From positions 1 through 11,485 of the forward strand of contig JBBRAO010000060.1 of NCBI GenBank assembly GCA_038206725.1: a stretch of DNA of 11,485 nucleotides, in the 5' to 3' direction. Each line of letters opens with the position of its first letter. The stretch's first letter is position 1. This stretch comes from JBAXXL01 sp038206725 (GTDB taxonomy: Bacteria > Bacteroidota > Ignavibacteria > Kapaibacteriales > UBA2268). Positions 6,114-11,485 of this stretch are shown here, piece by piece. Made by a program: the position numbers and the translations under genes. Below the pieces are notes generated by a model, which saw only the letters and a program-made list of their open reading frames with translations, searched no databases and was not told where the DNA came from.

Positions 6114-6992
6114 CTATTGTGCTCCAATTTTAATAACTTCGCCGACCCCGAGTTTGATGTAAGAATTTTGGAATGCTCCCTTAAACATTTTCCTTGCGTT
6201 ATTTCCGGTACAATGAGTTGGAGCGACAATATCTATATCCAAATTTTTAAATTCCTGGACAATTTTGCTTATTTCATCATTGCTTGTTTTATAAAGGTGA
6301 AATCCTCCGCAAGGCAAATAAATTTTCTCATTAGGAAAGTCAGTTTTGGCTTTCTTAAGAATATTTATAATTCCAGGGTGAGCACATCCTGTTATAATAA
6401 CAATTCCATTTAAGCTACGAACCGCAAGGACTTGTTCGGGAACCGCGCCTTTAAATTCACCAAGAGTGAATATATTAGGTTGGATTTCATTGAACGATGA
6501 TACAGGTATAAGTTTCGCGTCGCTTATACTAATGTCTTTGATGAGTTTATCAGGAAATGACTCAGGATAATAAATAGTAACATTAGGATTCTTTTTCAAG
6601 AACTCAAGTAAACCTCCTATATGGTCACTATGAGAATGTGATAAGAAAATACAATCAATTTCCTTGGGATCAATGTTAAGCTTCTTCATATTATCCAATA
6701 GAAGTGTTCCGTTAGCACCTGTATCGAATAATAGTTTCATTGCCCCATATTCGACTAAACAGGAAAAGCCCCAATCAGTCTTTAAGCCATCTATAGACCA
6801 ATTGTTATCATATAATACCGTCAGCTTGAAATCTTGAATTTTATCGTCGTTTTCTATCTTTGTACTTTCTTTTGGCATAAGTCCTAAACCTAAAATTAAT
6901 AAAATGGTTATACCCACAATCGTTATGAAACTGAGCGATTGCTTCCTTATTTTTGTGTTATTAAGGTATAAAGGATTGCTACTTAGACTCAT
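6114..6992 (-). CDS. Membrane-anchored COG1237 metallo-beta-lactamase-fold hydrolase
   Basis: A metallo-beta-lactamase-fold protein of the COG1237 group, annotated elsewhere as 7,8-dihydropterin-6-methyl-4-(beta-D-ribofuranosyl)aminobenzene-5'-phosphate synthase-like. Numbered from the ATG at 6992, it has SHSHSDHIGG (118-127) with H119, H121, D123 and H124, then GCAHPG (H205), GGFHL (H232) and PTHCTG (H260), the full dinuclear metal set. Unlike most cytosolic relatives it begins with about 20 polar residues and one strong hydrophobic segment (about 21-39), so the catalytic part is probably anchored and outside the cytoplasm. A GTG at 7001 would add three residues, but AAGGA lies only two bases before it and eleven before the ATG, so the ATG is preferred. 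The gene follows the second DUF5320 gene by under 40 bases and is likely the last of that operon. Substrate unknown; it has nothing to do with beta-lactams by sequence. Confidence 0.85.
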   Translation of the reverse strand: MSLSSNPLYLNNTKIRKQSLSFITIVGITILLILGLGLMPKESTKIENDDKIQDFKLTVLYDNNWSIDGLKTDWGFSCLVEYGAMKLLFDTGANGTLLLDNMKKLNIDPKEIDCIFLSHSHSDHIGGLLEFLKKNPNVTIYYPESFPDKLIKDISISDAKLIPVSSFNEIQPNIFTLGEFKGAVPEQVLAVRSLNGIVIITGCAHPGIINILKKAKTDFPNEKIYLPCGGFHLYKTSNDEISKIVQEFKNLDIDIVAPTHCTGNNARKMFKGAFQNSYIKLGVGEVIKIGAQ

Positions 6993-7029
6993 CTTATTCA
7001 CAATCCTTATACCATATTATGTTGCTTGT

Positions 7030-7323
7030 TTATAGCTGGCATCCGTATCGTCTGCCCATTCCATTTCTACAAGCCGCTGAACGTAAGGAGTTCGCCTTAC
7101 TATTGCCCAAACCTGCGCCACCTCTTGGAGTGCCACCGCGTCCTGGACCTGCGCCACCTCTTGGAGCACCTCCGCGTCCTTGACCGTAATTAACGTTCTC
7201 ATTCGCAATTGGTTGGCTTTCAGCTGAATCTATTTTTGTATCCGCAGTTGTGTTACAGCGACCTCTTTTACCTCCGCTCATACAACCTTGACCCATCGGT
7301 CCTGTTTTATCTAATCTTGGCAT
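7030..7323 (-). CDS. DUF5320-type small Gly-rich protein (larger copy)
   Basis: A 97-residue protein beginning MPRLDKTGPMGQGCMSGGKRGRC, the opening (MPxxDxTGPxGxGxxTGxxxGxC) of the DUF5320 family, whose function is unknown. C14 and C23 are in the head and two more Cys lie near the end (84 and 95). The middle is a low-complexity Gly/Arg/Pro block of two 12-residue repeats (GRGGAPRGGAGP and GRGGTPRGGAGL) encoded by a 36-base tandem repeat at 7112-7183. The GAGGT Shine-Dalgarno and its spacing are the same as for the shorter paralogue just upstream. It sits between that paralogue and the COG1237 hydrolase. The family commonly accompanies DUF134 and NifX-like genes, suggesting a metal-cofactor role, which is inference. 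Confidence 0.75.
   Translation of the reverse strand: MPRLDKTGPMGQGCMSGGKRGRCNTTADTKIDSAESQPIANENVNYGQGRGGAPRGGAGPGRGGTPRGGAGLGNSKANSLRSAACRNGMGRRYGCQL
7112..7183. repeat. Two-copy 36-bp tandem repeat inside the DUF5320-type gene
   Basis: Units 7112-7147 and 7148-7183 both begin CCTGCGCCACCTCTTGGAG and differ at only a few positions. They are in frame and encode the Gly-Arg-Pro repeat. A two-unit array suggests recent slippage and possible length variation between strains. Confidence 0.75.
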
Positions 7324-7349
7324 AATAACCTCATTTTTTATAATTAATA

Positions 7350-7532
7350 CTATTTTAAACCGCTTTTTAAACGATTTCCTTTACCTTTACCTCCGCCGGC
7401 ATTGCCTTTTGTGCCCATTCCATTGCCGAGTTTAAGTAATTTTTCTTCTTCTGTAGCTTTGCTACATTTTCCTAATTTTCTACCGGTGCCCGTTCCTTTG
7501 CCTTCCGGTCCTGTTTTATCTAACTGTGGCAT
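7350..7532 (-). CDS. DUF5320-type small protein (shorter copy)
   Basis: A 60-residue, Gly- and Lys-rich protein starting MPQLDKTGPEGKGTGTGRKLGKC, the same head as its downstream neighbour and the DUF5320 family. Only one cysteine (C23) is present. The rest is a basic GNAGGGKGKGNR-like tail with no predicted fold. About 36 bases covering the leader, Shine-Dalgarno (GAGGT) and first codons are nearly identical to those of the larger copy, so the pair arose by duplication. It is 16 bases behind the DUF134 gene and 26 before the larger copy, which places it inside the operon. The function is unknown. Confidence 0.75.
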   Translation of the reverse strand: MPQLDKTGPEGKGTGTGRKLGKCSKATEEEKLLKLGNGMGTKGNAGGGKGKGNRLKSGLK

Positions 7533-7548
7533 AATAACCTCTTATTAT

Positions 7549-8034
7549 TTATTGTCTTTGAAAACCGTGATTGTTTTGCATTCTATTTTTATTTCGAAAT
7601 TCTTCTAAATGACGATGATTACCGGCATTTAGATGAATATTATCACTCTCGCATTTTGGACAATTTTCAGGTTTTGAATTATCACAAGGTACTTCGAACT
7701 TATATTCACAGTTTTTACATAAGAAAAATCCATCTTGTTCAACTGAAATTTCAATCACGCCTCCCTCGATTCTTAATGACTTTGCATTAATTACGAAGTC
7801 AGCGAGTTTTCTATGGGCTGAGTTAATTATATTACCAAATGTTTGGCGTGAAACATTCATTTTTTCGGCCGCTATTCCTTGATAAAATCCTTCATAATCC
7901 GCAAGTCGAACCGCTTCAAATTCATCAAGCGATAAGAATACTTCTTGTAAATCGTGCAATCCCAAACCTACCGGTTTGAAGTAAATAACGTCGGGATTGG
8001 AAAAAACTTTTCTACATTTATGTGGTCTTGGCAT
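7549..8034 (-). CDS. DUF134-family predicted DNA-binding protein with C-terminal zinc ribbon
   Basis: A 161-residue member of DUF134 (PF02001), predicted transcription regulators related to sigma-70 region-4-type helix-turn-helix proteins. The family head MPRPHKCRKV, then FKPVGLGL, then LDEFEAVRLADYEG (36-49) and the HTH itself (about 50-80, FYQGIAAEKMNVSRQTFGNII) are clear. Beyond the normal domain it has CKNC (106-109) and CPKC (125-128), a zinc-ribbon-like pair that could bind Zn or Fe-S and sense metal or redox state. Its ATG directly abuts the TAA of the thioesterase gene and its AAGGA Shine-Dalgarno lies inside the last codons of that gene, so the two are translationally coupled. It is the only likely regulator encoded wholly inside the window and is a candidate for the operator upstream of this operon. 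Confidence 0.88.
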   Translation of the reverse strand: MPRPHKCRKVFSNPDVIYFKPVGLGLHDLQEVFLSLDEFEAVRLADYEGFYQGIAAEKMNVSRQTFGNIINSAHRKLADFVINAKSLRIEGGVIEISVEQDGFFLCKNCEYKFEVPCDNSKPENCPKCESDNIHLNAGNHRHLEEFRNKNRMQNNHGFQRQ

Positions 8035-8457
8035 TTATTGTCCTTGTATAGCGATACTTCGATTAATTTTATTAGTAATAGTTACTTTAGGTTTAATTGC
8101 TTTTCTTGTGTTGGAATCAATACAAACTACTTGAATTTCCGCTGTATTTATTAATTCATTATACTGATTAAAGGTCTGATGCTTAAATCTGTACTTTGCG
8201 GCATTTTGTTCATAATGTGTAATTATTGTTAACTCGTCATCATAATAAGCGGGTTTGATATATTCCAACTTCGCTGAGACAACTGGCATCATTACACCTT
8301 CAGCTTCGATTTGCTTATAGCTTTTCGAATATTTTCTTAATAATTCGTGCCTTGCATATTCGTAATAAACAAGATACTGAGAATGATGAACATACCCCAT
8401 CTTGTCAGTCTGACTGTATTCTACTTTAATATTTAATATTGATTCAAATTCTTTCAT
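8035..8457 (-). CDS. Hotdog-fold acyl-CoA thioesterase (YbgC/FadM/4HBT family)
   Basis: A 140-residue single hotdog domain of the 4-hydroxybenzoyl-CoA thioesterase/YbgC type, hydrolysing acyl-CoA thioesters in the cytosol. The signature segment VEYSQTDKMGYVHHSQYLVYYEYAR (12-36) carries catalytic D18 and the Y-x-x-Y-x-E-x-AR helix. In the usual YbgC form the aspartate is followed by xxGhVyhxxY, matched here. Residues 57-75 (MMPVVSAKLEYIKPAYYDDE) match the second conserved strand pair. It lies 14 bases after the methyltransferase gene and abuts the DUF134 gene. No Shine-Dalgarno is visible. The acyl group is not predictable. Confidence 0.88.
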   Translation of the reverse strand: MKEFESILNIKVEYSQTDKMGYVHHSQYLVYYEYARHELLRKYSKSYKQIEAEGVMMPVVSAKLEYIKPAYYDDELTIITHYEQNAAKYRFKHQTFNQYNELINTAEIQVVCIDSNTRKAIKPKVTITNKINRSIAIQGQ

Positions 8458-8471
8458 TTTGTTTTACTTAA

Positions 8472-9011
8472 TTAACTAAATTTATATAAGACTAAATTAG
8501 ACAATCGAATTTCTGAAATATTAGTATAACCGACTTCCTTAGCAAGGTATTTTATAAATTCAGAAGATAACCTATGCTCTAATGGTGGTCCGAAATCTTG
8601 AACTTCATATTGCCATTCGAGAATTAAAGTCGTATTTTTTGATACTCTAAACGCTTCGGATAAGGCTTTTTTATAATCTGAAACTTCGTGGAAAACCATT
8701 CCAAAAAATGCGGCATCGAAGGATTTATCACCATAAGGTATATTTTCGGCCGGGGCGATTTGAAAATCGCATTTAGGTAAATATTCTCGCGCCGCAGTTA
8801 GCATTTCTTCATTAATATCAATACCGGAAATAAGTAAGCCTGCTTTACTGAATGCTTCAGCGAACAAACCACTGCCGGTCCCGATATCCAAAAGTGTTTT
8901 AATACCTTTTTCTTCTAAACACAAATCAACGACTTTCTCAATTTCGAGCCTATTTGTTCGCTCAGGTTCCCGTAATCTGTCTATCTGTCCCTTATAAATT
9001 CTATCATTCAT
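8472..9011 (-). CDS. Class I SAM-dependent methyltransferase
   Basis: A 179-residue Rossmann-fold methyltransferase. Motif I is LLDIGTGSGLF (40-50), the acidic residue binding the SAM ribose is in GIDIN (63-67, D65), and a motif-IV-like FDAAFFGMVFHEVSDY follows at 98-113. The C-terminal GPPLEHRLSSEF segment (141-152) recalls a group of UbiE/ArsM-like methyltransferases that carry 'EW' after strand 5, as here (132-133). It is the first gene of a likely operon with the thioesterase and DUF134 genes and has the predicted promoter with twin palindromes directly upstream. No Shine-Dalgarno is visible. Substrate unknown; small metabolites, metalloids or quinones would all fit. Confidence 0.85.
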   Translation of the reverse strand: MNDRIYKGQIDRLREPERTNRLEIEKVVDLCLEEKGIKTLLDIGTGSGLFAEAFSKAGLLISGIDINEEMLTAAREYLPKCDFQIAPAENIPYGDKSFDAAFFGMVFHEVSDYKKALSEAFRVSKNTTLILEWQYEVQDFGPPLEHRLSSEFIKYLAKEVGYTNISEIRLSNLVLYKFS

Positions 9012-9034
9012 ATTTATCGTTTCAAAAAATATTT

Positions 9035-9068
9035 AAAAAAAATGATTATTGGCATAAGCCAATAATCA
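9035..9068 (-). terminator. Hairpin with T-run just before the methyltransferase gene (possible terminator or attenuator)
   Basis: TGATTATTGGC (9043-9053), loop ATAA and GCCAATAATCA (9058-9068) form an 11-bp perfect stem followed on the minus strand by about eight T's (A-run 9035-9042). Structurally it is an intrinsic terminator for transcripts coming from upstream, lying only 23 bases before a start codon. It shares its bases with the downstream palindrome of the predicted operator, so the two functions compete as explanations or coexist. Confidence 0.5.
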
Positions 9069-9097
9069 AAATTACAAAAATTATTGGCATAAGCCAA
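9045..9097. repeat. Twin 18-bp palindromic repeats ATTATTGGCATAAGCCAA
   Basis: The same 18 bases occur at 9045-9062 and 9080-9097, exactly 35 bases apart. Each contains TTGGC-ATAA-GCCAA, and the downstream copy extends to an 11-bp perfect stem (9043-9053 with 9058-9068). The 35-base centre-to-centre spacing is about 3.3 helical turns. Their placement over the predicted promoter suggests operator sites; the alternative is RNA hairpins. Confidence 0.7.
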
Positions 9098-9098
9098 A
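9060..9098 (-). promoter_or_regulatory. Predicted Bacteroidota-type promoter of the methyltransferase operon
   Basis: Read on the minus strand, TTTG (9098-9095), a 20-base spacer and TAATTTTG (9074-9067) match the Bacteroidota housekeeping promoter pattern TTTG-N19-21-TAnnTTTG. Transcription would start near 9060, about 50 bases before the methyltransferase ATG. The upstream palindrome overlaps the -33 box and the downstream palindrome overlaps the -7 box and start point, as expected for repression. Confidence 0.5.
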
Positions 9099-9137
9099 TA
9101 TTAATTACATTTTGTTGAATATATTTTGAAAAATATG

Positions 9138-9190
9138 AAAAAAAAATGGCTTATTCATAAGAATAGTAATCTTCTTAATGATTTAAGCCA
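9138..9190 (-). terminator. Intrinsic terminator of the Qmo/Hdr-rubrerythrin operon
   Basis: TGGCTTA (9147-9153) pairs with TAAGCCA (9184-9190). Inside it TCATAAGAA (9155-9163) pairs with TTCTTAATGA (9172-9181) with one bulge. On the minus strand the stem is followed by about nine T's (A-run 9138-9146). It starts 24 bases past the rubrerythrin-like gene stop. Confidence 0.85.
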
Positions 9191-9214
9191 CAAAATATAA
9201 TATATATACAAAGA

Positions 9215-9670
9215 TTAATTTTCTTTTAAAATAACTTCATCGTATTCTAATTCGAACATTAATTTATGCTTTGATTCTTCAATTGCTAATTGAGAAAATA
9301 GACTCTGAAGTATCATATTATTCGTTTTTGACGCAAGGTTAGTATAAAGCTTAAAAGCTGATTTCTCACGTTTCATCGCTATAATCAATGCGTCTTGATA
9401 GCTCATAGTTGCCGATGGTTTTACATTATCAATATAATCAGCAAGTTTAAGGTCTAAGACAGTTTCTTTACTTATCGTAAAACTATTATCGCTTTTTATT
9501 TTAATTATTTTTTCTTTGTGGCCAACTTCCTCGAGGGCAAATTTCTCAAAAGTCTGGCGGATAGCATTATTAGATGCTTTTAATGCTAATTCACGATAAA
9601 AGTCAACCGCTTGTTGCTCATTATTTATCGCAAAATCGAGTATTTCTTCTATATTATTAAAGTCTGTCAT
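9215..9670 (-). CDS. Rubrerythrin-type ferritin-like diiron protein (no rubredoxin domain)
   Basis: A 151-residue four-helix ferritin-like protein with the two-fold repeat of rubrerythrin-family diiron sites: E18 in NNEQQAVDFY, E48-x2-H51 in ALEEVGHKEK, E102 in MKREKSAFKLY, and E132-x2-H135 in AIEESKHKLMF. It lacks the C-terminal rubredoxin domain of classical rubrerythrin, so electrons must come from another partner. Such proteins act as peroxidases or in iron handling in anaerobes. An AGGA Shine-Dalgarno precedes the ATG. It follows the QmoC-like gene by 22 bases and is the last gene before a strong terminator, so it is cotranscribed with the electron-transfer operon, which could supply its reductant (inference). 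Confidence 0.88.
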   Translation of the reverse strand: MTDFNNIEEILDFAINNEQQAVDFYRELALKASNNAIRQTFEKFALEEVGHKEKIIKIKSDNSFTISKETVLDLKLADYIDNVKPSATMSYQDALIIAMKREKSAFKLYTNLASKTNNMILQSLFSQLAIEESKHKLMFELEYDEVILKEN

Positions 9671-9692
9671 TTTATTTTCCTATATGATTTAA

Positions 9693-10775
9693 TTATTTTT
9701 TCTTTTCTGCTGTGTTTAAAATGCTTGAAAAATACATTGCGAATGAACGATAAAGAAAATGAGTCCATTTACCAAAAGGTACAATTATTAATGCCCATTG
9801 TGCTAATATGGTTAGATGGAAGAGAAATACCCAGAAGTTGGTTTGTAATACGTTAAGATCAATCATTAATCGAACAGCGAACGCGCTTATTCCCATAAAG
9901 AATAGCCATATTACAAAAAACCAATCCGATGGATGCGACTTTGTTGTTTTTTCACTTTTCTGTTGTATTCTTCGTTTTACAAAATCGAATGTTACTACGA
10001 ATATTATTGCACTAAATACATAACCCATAATGTGAACAACGATATTGTCGTTACCAAACCAATCTAAGAAAACAGTTGTAAACAAGAGCATTAAATAGCC
10101 TAATACTAAAATAAAATGCTCAAACCACCATAGCTTCTCTTCTTTTCGGCTTGCTTCAACCTCTTTACAGGACAAACTACGCTTTTGAGTAAACATATGT
10201 ATAAAAAGCTCTTTTAGATTAGAGATATGGGATTTAAGAACGAACTTCTTAGTGTTCTTCCAAACAATGAAATACCACATACGGATTAAATTGGGTAACA
10301 GTATAACTGCGAACACACCTGCAATGGCAAACATTTCAAAATAATGTCCATAATGCATCCATTCTTCTTGATTGAATACGCCGCCGGCATATAAACCAAC
10401 TACGCCGCCAATAACGATTAAGAATGCAATTATATAAGCGGATAGATTCTTATATAAAACTCCGGCTAATCCGGTCCAGTCGTATTTTGAAATTAAATAT
10501 CTTCTTAAAGACATCATTAAATTCCCCGGGTCAGCTTTCCGTGGGCAGGAGGTCGAACAATCTCCGCAGTAGTAGCATAGCCAAGGGTCAACAGAGGATT
10601 TAATCTCGCTTTCTAATCCGAGAACGGTATAACGGATTAGTTTTCTTGGAAATGCGTTATTTTTGTCGGTAAGCGAACAAATTGCGGTGCAAGTACCGCA
10701 ATTGTAACAAGCATTGAACTCGTCAGCACCGAACTTCTTTATATCTTTTACAAAATCAGGATTTACTTTTGCCAT
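9693..10775 (-). CDS. QmoC-like membrane subunit: [4Fe-4S] dicluster plus cytochrome b domain
   Basis: A fusion of an HdrC-like iron-sulfur domain and a NarI/HdrE-like membrane cytochrome b, the plan of QmoC. The soluble part (1-95) binds two clusters: C23, C26, C29, C33 (CYNCGTCTAIC) and C67, C70, C73, C77 (CYYCGDCSTSC). About six hydrophobic helices follow (near 111-131, 145-165, 221-240, 246-265, 285-305 and 315-335). Candidate haem b ligands are H220, H248, H320 and H339. At 360 residues it has about the usual QmoC length. In sulfate reducers and green sulfur bacteria the QmoABC complex links the quinone pool to adenylylsulfate (APS) reductase; the aprAB genes are not in this window, so the actual partner is open. 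The gene starts 5 bases after the HdrA-like gene and is surely cotranscribed. Confidence 0.85.
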   Translation of the reverse strand: MAKVNPDFVKDIKKFGADEFNACYNCGTCTAICSLTDKNNAFPRKLIRYTVLGLESEIKSSVDPWLCYYCGDCSTSCPRKADPGNLMMSLRRYLISKYDWTGLAGVLYKNLSAYIIAFLIVIGGVVGLYAGGVFNQEEWMHYGHYFEMFAIAGVFAVILLPNLIRMWYFIVWKNTKKFVLKSHISNLKELFIHMFTQKRSLSCKEVEASRKEEKLWWFEHFILVLGYLMLLFTTVFLDWFGNDNIVVHIMGYVFSAIIFVVTFDFVKRRIQQKSEKTTKSHPSDWFFVIWLFFMGISAFAVRLMIDLNVLQTNFWVFLFHLTILAQWALIIVPFGKWTHFLYRSFAMYFSSILNTAEKKK

Positions 10776-10780
10776 AACTA

Positions 10781-11485
10781 TTAATTTTTCTTAGTATAAT
10801 AATAATATTCCTCTTTGTCATCCATACCGTCGGGAGCTAAAACACTGTATTTAAACATTGTCATCACGTGATAGGTAATAACGTCCTTATTCACATTTAG
10901 TTCTTCCGCCAATTGTGGAATCGTTTTTTTATTTTCGTTTAAAGAACTAATAATATTTTTCCATATTTGAGGAAATTCTTTCATCATTAGAACTTCTTTT
11001 TCTTCAGCTTTTTCTTCTTCCGCGGCTTTTACATTAAACTCAATCGTTTGCATAAAACCATCAATCATTGATTCAATTTCTAAATCGGTAAATTGTGCTA
11101 TCTCAATAGCGTTATATGGACATATCGGTGCACAAATGCTACACCCCGTACAAACTGCTTTATTAATTTGAGCAATATGTTTTCCTTCGAATTCTACTTC
11201 TTTAACGGCGTCATATTCGCAAACTTTAGCACATTTTCCGCACCAAGTACAAAGTTTATTATCAACTCTAGCAATTATAGGATCAAGTGAAATTGTACCG
11301 TTTTTTAGTAGTGCATTAATTTTAGCGGCGGCTGATAAAGAGGATTGAACCGATTCTGTAATGTTTTTTGGTCCTTGGCACGAACCGCCAATATATACAC
11401 CTTTTATAACGGTTTCAACCGGTTTCAATTTAGGATGAATCTCATTAAAGAACTTGTCTATCCCAATTGGAATTTTGAATTTTTC
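10781..11485 (-). CDS. HdrA/QmoB-like iron-sulfur flavoprotein, C-terminal part, with fused winged-helix-like tail (5' end outside window)
   Basis: The reading frame is open through the window edge, so this is only the last 234 codons. An apparent start at 11428 is a TTG (Leu) inside the gene, not a start. The codons before it read KFFNEIHPKLKPVET and run into GVYIGGSCQGPKNITESV, the C-terminal FAD-domain signature of HdrA/QmoA/QmoB proteins. Two ferredoxin-type clusters follow: CTWCGKCAKVC (about 11251-11219) and CTGCSICAPIC (about 11152-11120). After a Glu-rich linker (about 11040-10985), the last 65 codons (about 10981-10784) are not part of canonical HdrA and look like a winged helix-turn-helix: a first helix, TIPQLAEELNV, then NKDVITYHVMTMFKYSVL and a charged wing ending in YYYYTKK. 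It forms a five-base-spaced pair with the QmoC-like gene, consistent with a quinone-linked heterodisulfide-reductase-like complex. HdrA versus QmoB cannot be decided from this fragment. Confidence 0.85.
   Translation of the reverse strand, partial: EKFKIPIGIDKFFNEIHPKLKPVETVIKGVYIGGSCQGPKNITESVQSSLSAAAKINALLKNGTISLDPIIARVDNKLCTWCGKCAKVCEYDAVKEVEFEGKHIAQINKAVCTGCSICAPICPYNAIEIAQFTDLEIESMIDGFMQTIEFNVKAAEEEKAEEKEVLMMKEFPQIWKNIISSLNENKKTIPQLAEELNVNKDVITYHVMTMFKYSVLAPDGMDDKEEYYYYTKKN

Noticed and set aside
6109..6116. TAGATTTG as -7 box of a promoter for the PLP enzyme gene
   Set aside because: No TTTG box at about 19-21 bases upstream; the match overlaps the end of the preceding gene and may be chance.
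7017..7208. Second reading frame over the 36-bp repeat, giving a 63-residue product
   Set aside because: It is the shifted frame of the DUF5320-type gene; its apparent repeats only reflect the DNA repeat and it has no ribosome site.
9045..9097. Repeats as a minimal CRISPR array
   Set aside because: Only two units, 18 bases each with a 17-base gap, self-palindromic, and no cas genes nearby.
11426..11428. TTG at this place as start of an independent 215-residue ferredoxin-like gene
   Set aside because: The frame is open upstream to the window edge and those codons read as continuous HdrA/QmoB sequence, so it is an internal leucine.

Overview
The window comes from an AT-rich bacterial chromosome, roughly one third G+C by eye, and every gene lies on the minus strand, so reading order runs from high to low coordinates. 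Several clues point to the Bacteroidota/Chlorobiota-Ignavibacteria-Kapabacteria assemblage with an anaerobic or microaerophilic life. There is a TTTG...TAnnTTTG promoter of the Bacteroidota type, an Mrp ATPase that lacks the usual CxxC, the last strand of an outer-membrane beta-barrel, a Qmo/Hdr-type redox operon, a rubrerythrin-like protein and a Prx6-type peroxiredoxin. No rRNA, ribosomal protein or other decisive marker is present, so the phylum is an inference.

Region 1 (11485-9215) is an electron-transfer operon. It holds the C-terminal part of an HdrA/QmoB-like iron-sulfur flavoprotein (cut by the window edge and ending in a fused winged-helix-like domain), then a QmoC-like membrane subunit (two [4Fe-4S] clusters plus a cytochrome b part), then a rubrerythrin-like diiron protein. 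It closes at a clear intrinsic terminator (9190-9138). Region 2 (9214-9012) is a regulatory gap. It carries two copies of an 18-base palindromic sequence, 35 bases apart, lying over the -33 and +1 parts of a predicted promoter.

Region 3 (9011-6114) is a tightly packed run: SAM methyltransferase, 4HBT-fold thioesterase, DUF134 regulator, two related small DUF5320-type proteins and a membrane-anchored COG1237 metallo-beta-lactamase-fold protein. Region 4 (6006-2721) holds a PLP-dependent methionine gamma-lyase/transsulfuration enzyme, a peroxiredoxin, an Mrp-type ATPase and a NifX/NifB-like metal-cofactor protein. DUF134, DUF5320, NifX-like, Mrp-like and COG1237 proteins are, from general knowledge, frequent neighbours in anaerobes. 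Here they form a loose module, probably for handling an iron-sulfur or other metal cofactor, interleaved with sulfur and peroxide metabolism.

Region 5 (2591-1) holds an exported protein with every zinc ligand of a subclass B1 metallo-beta-lactamase. Immediately behind its stop lies what looks like the orphaned last beta-strand of a TonB-dependent receptor with its own terminator, as if the MBL gene had replaced the receptor. Next comes an Rh-family ammonia channel. The last 336 bases hold no gene but carry two adjacent palindromic intergenic repeats.
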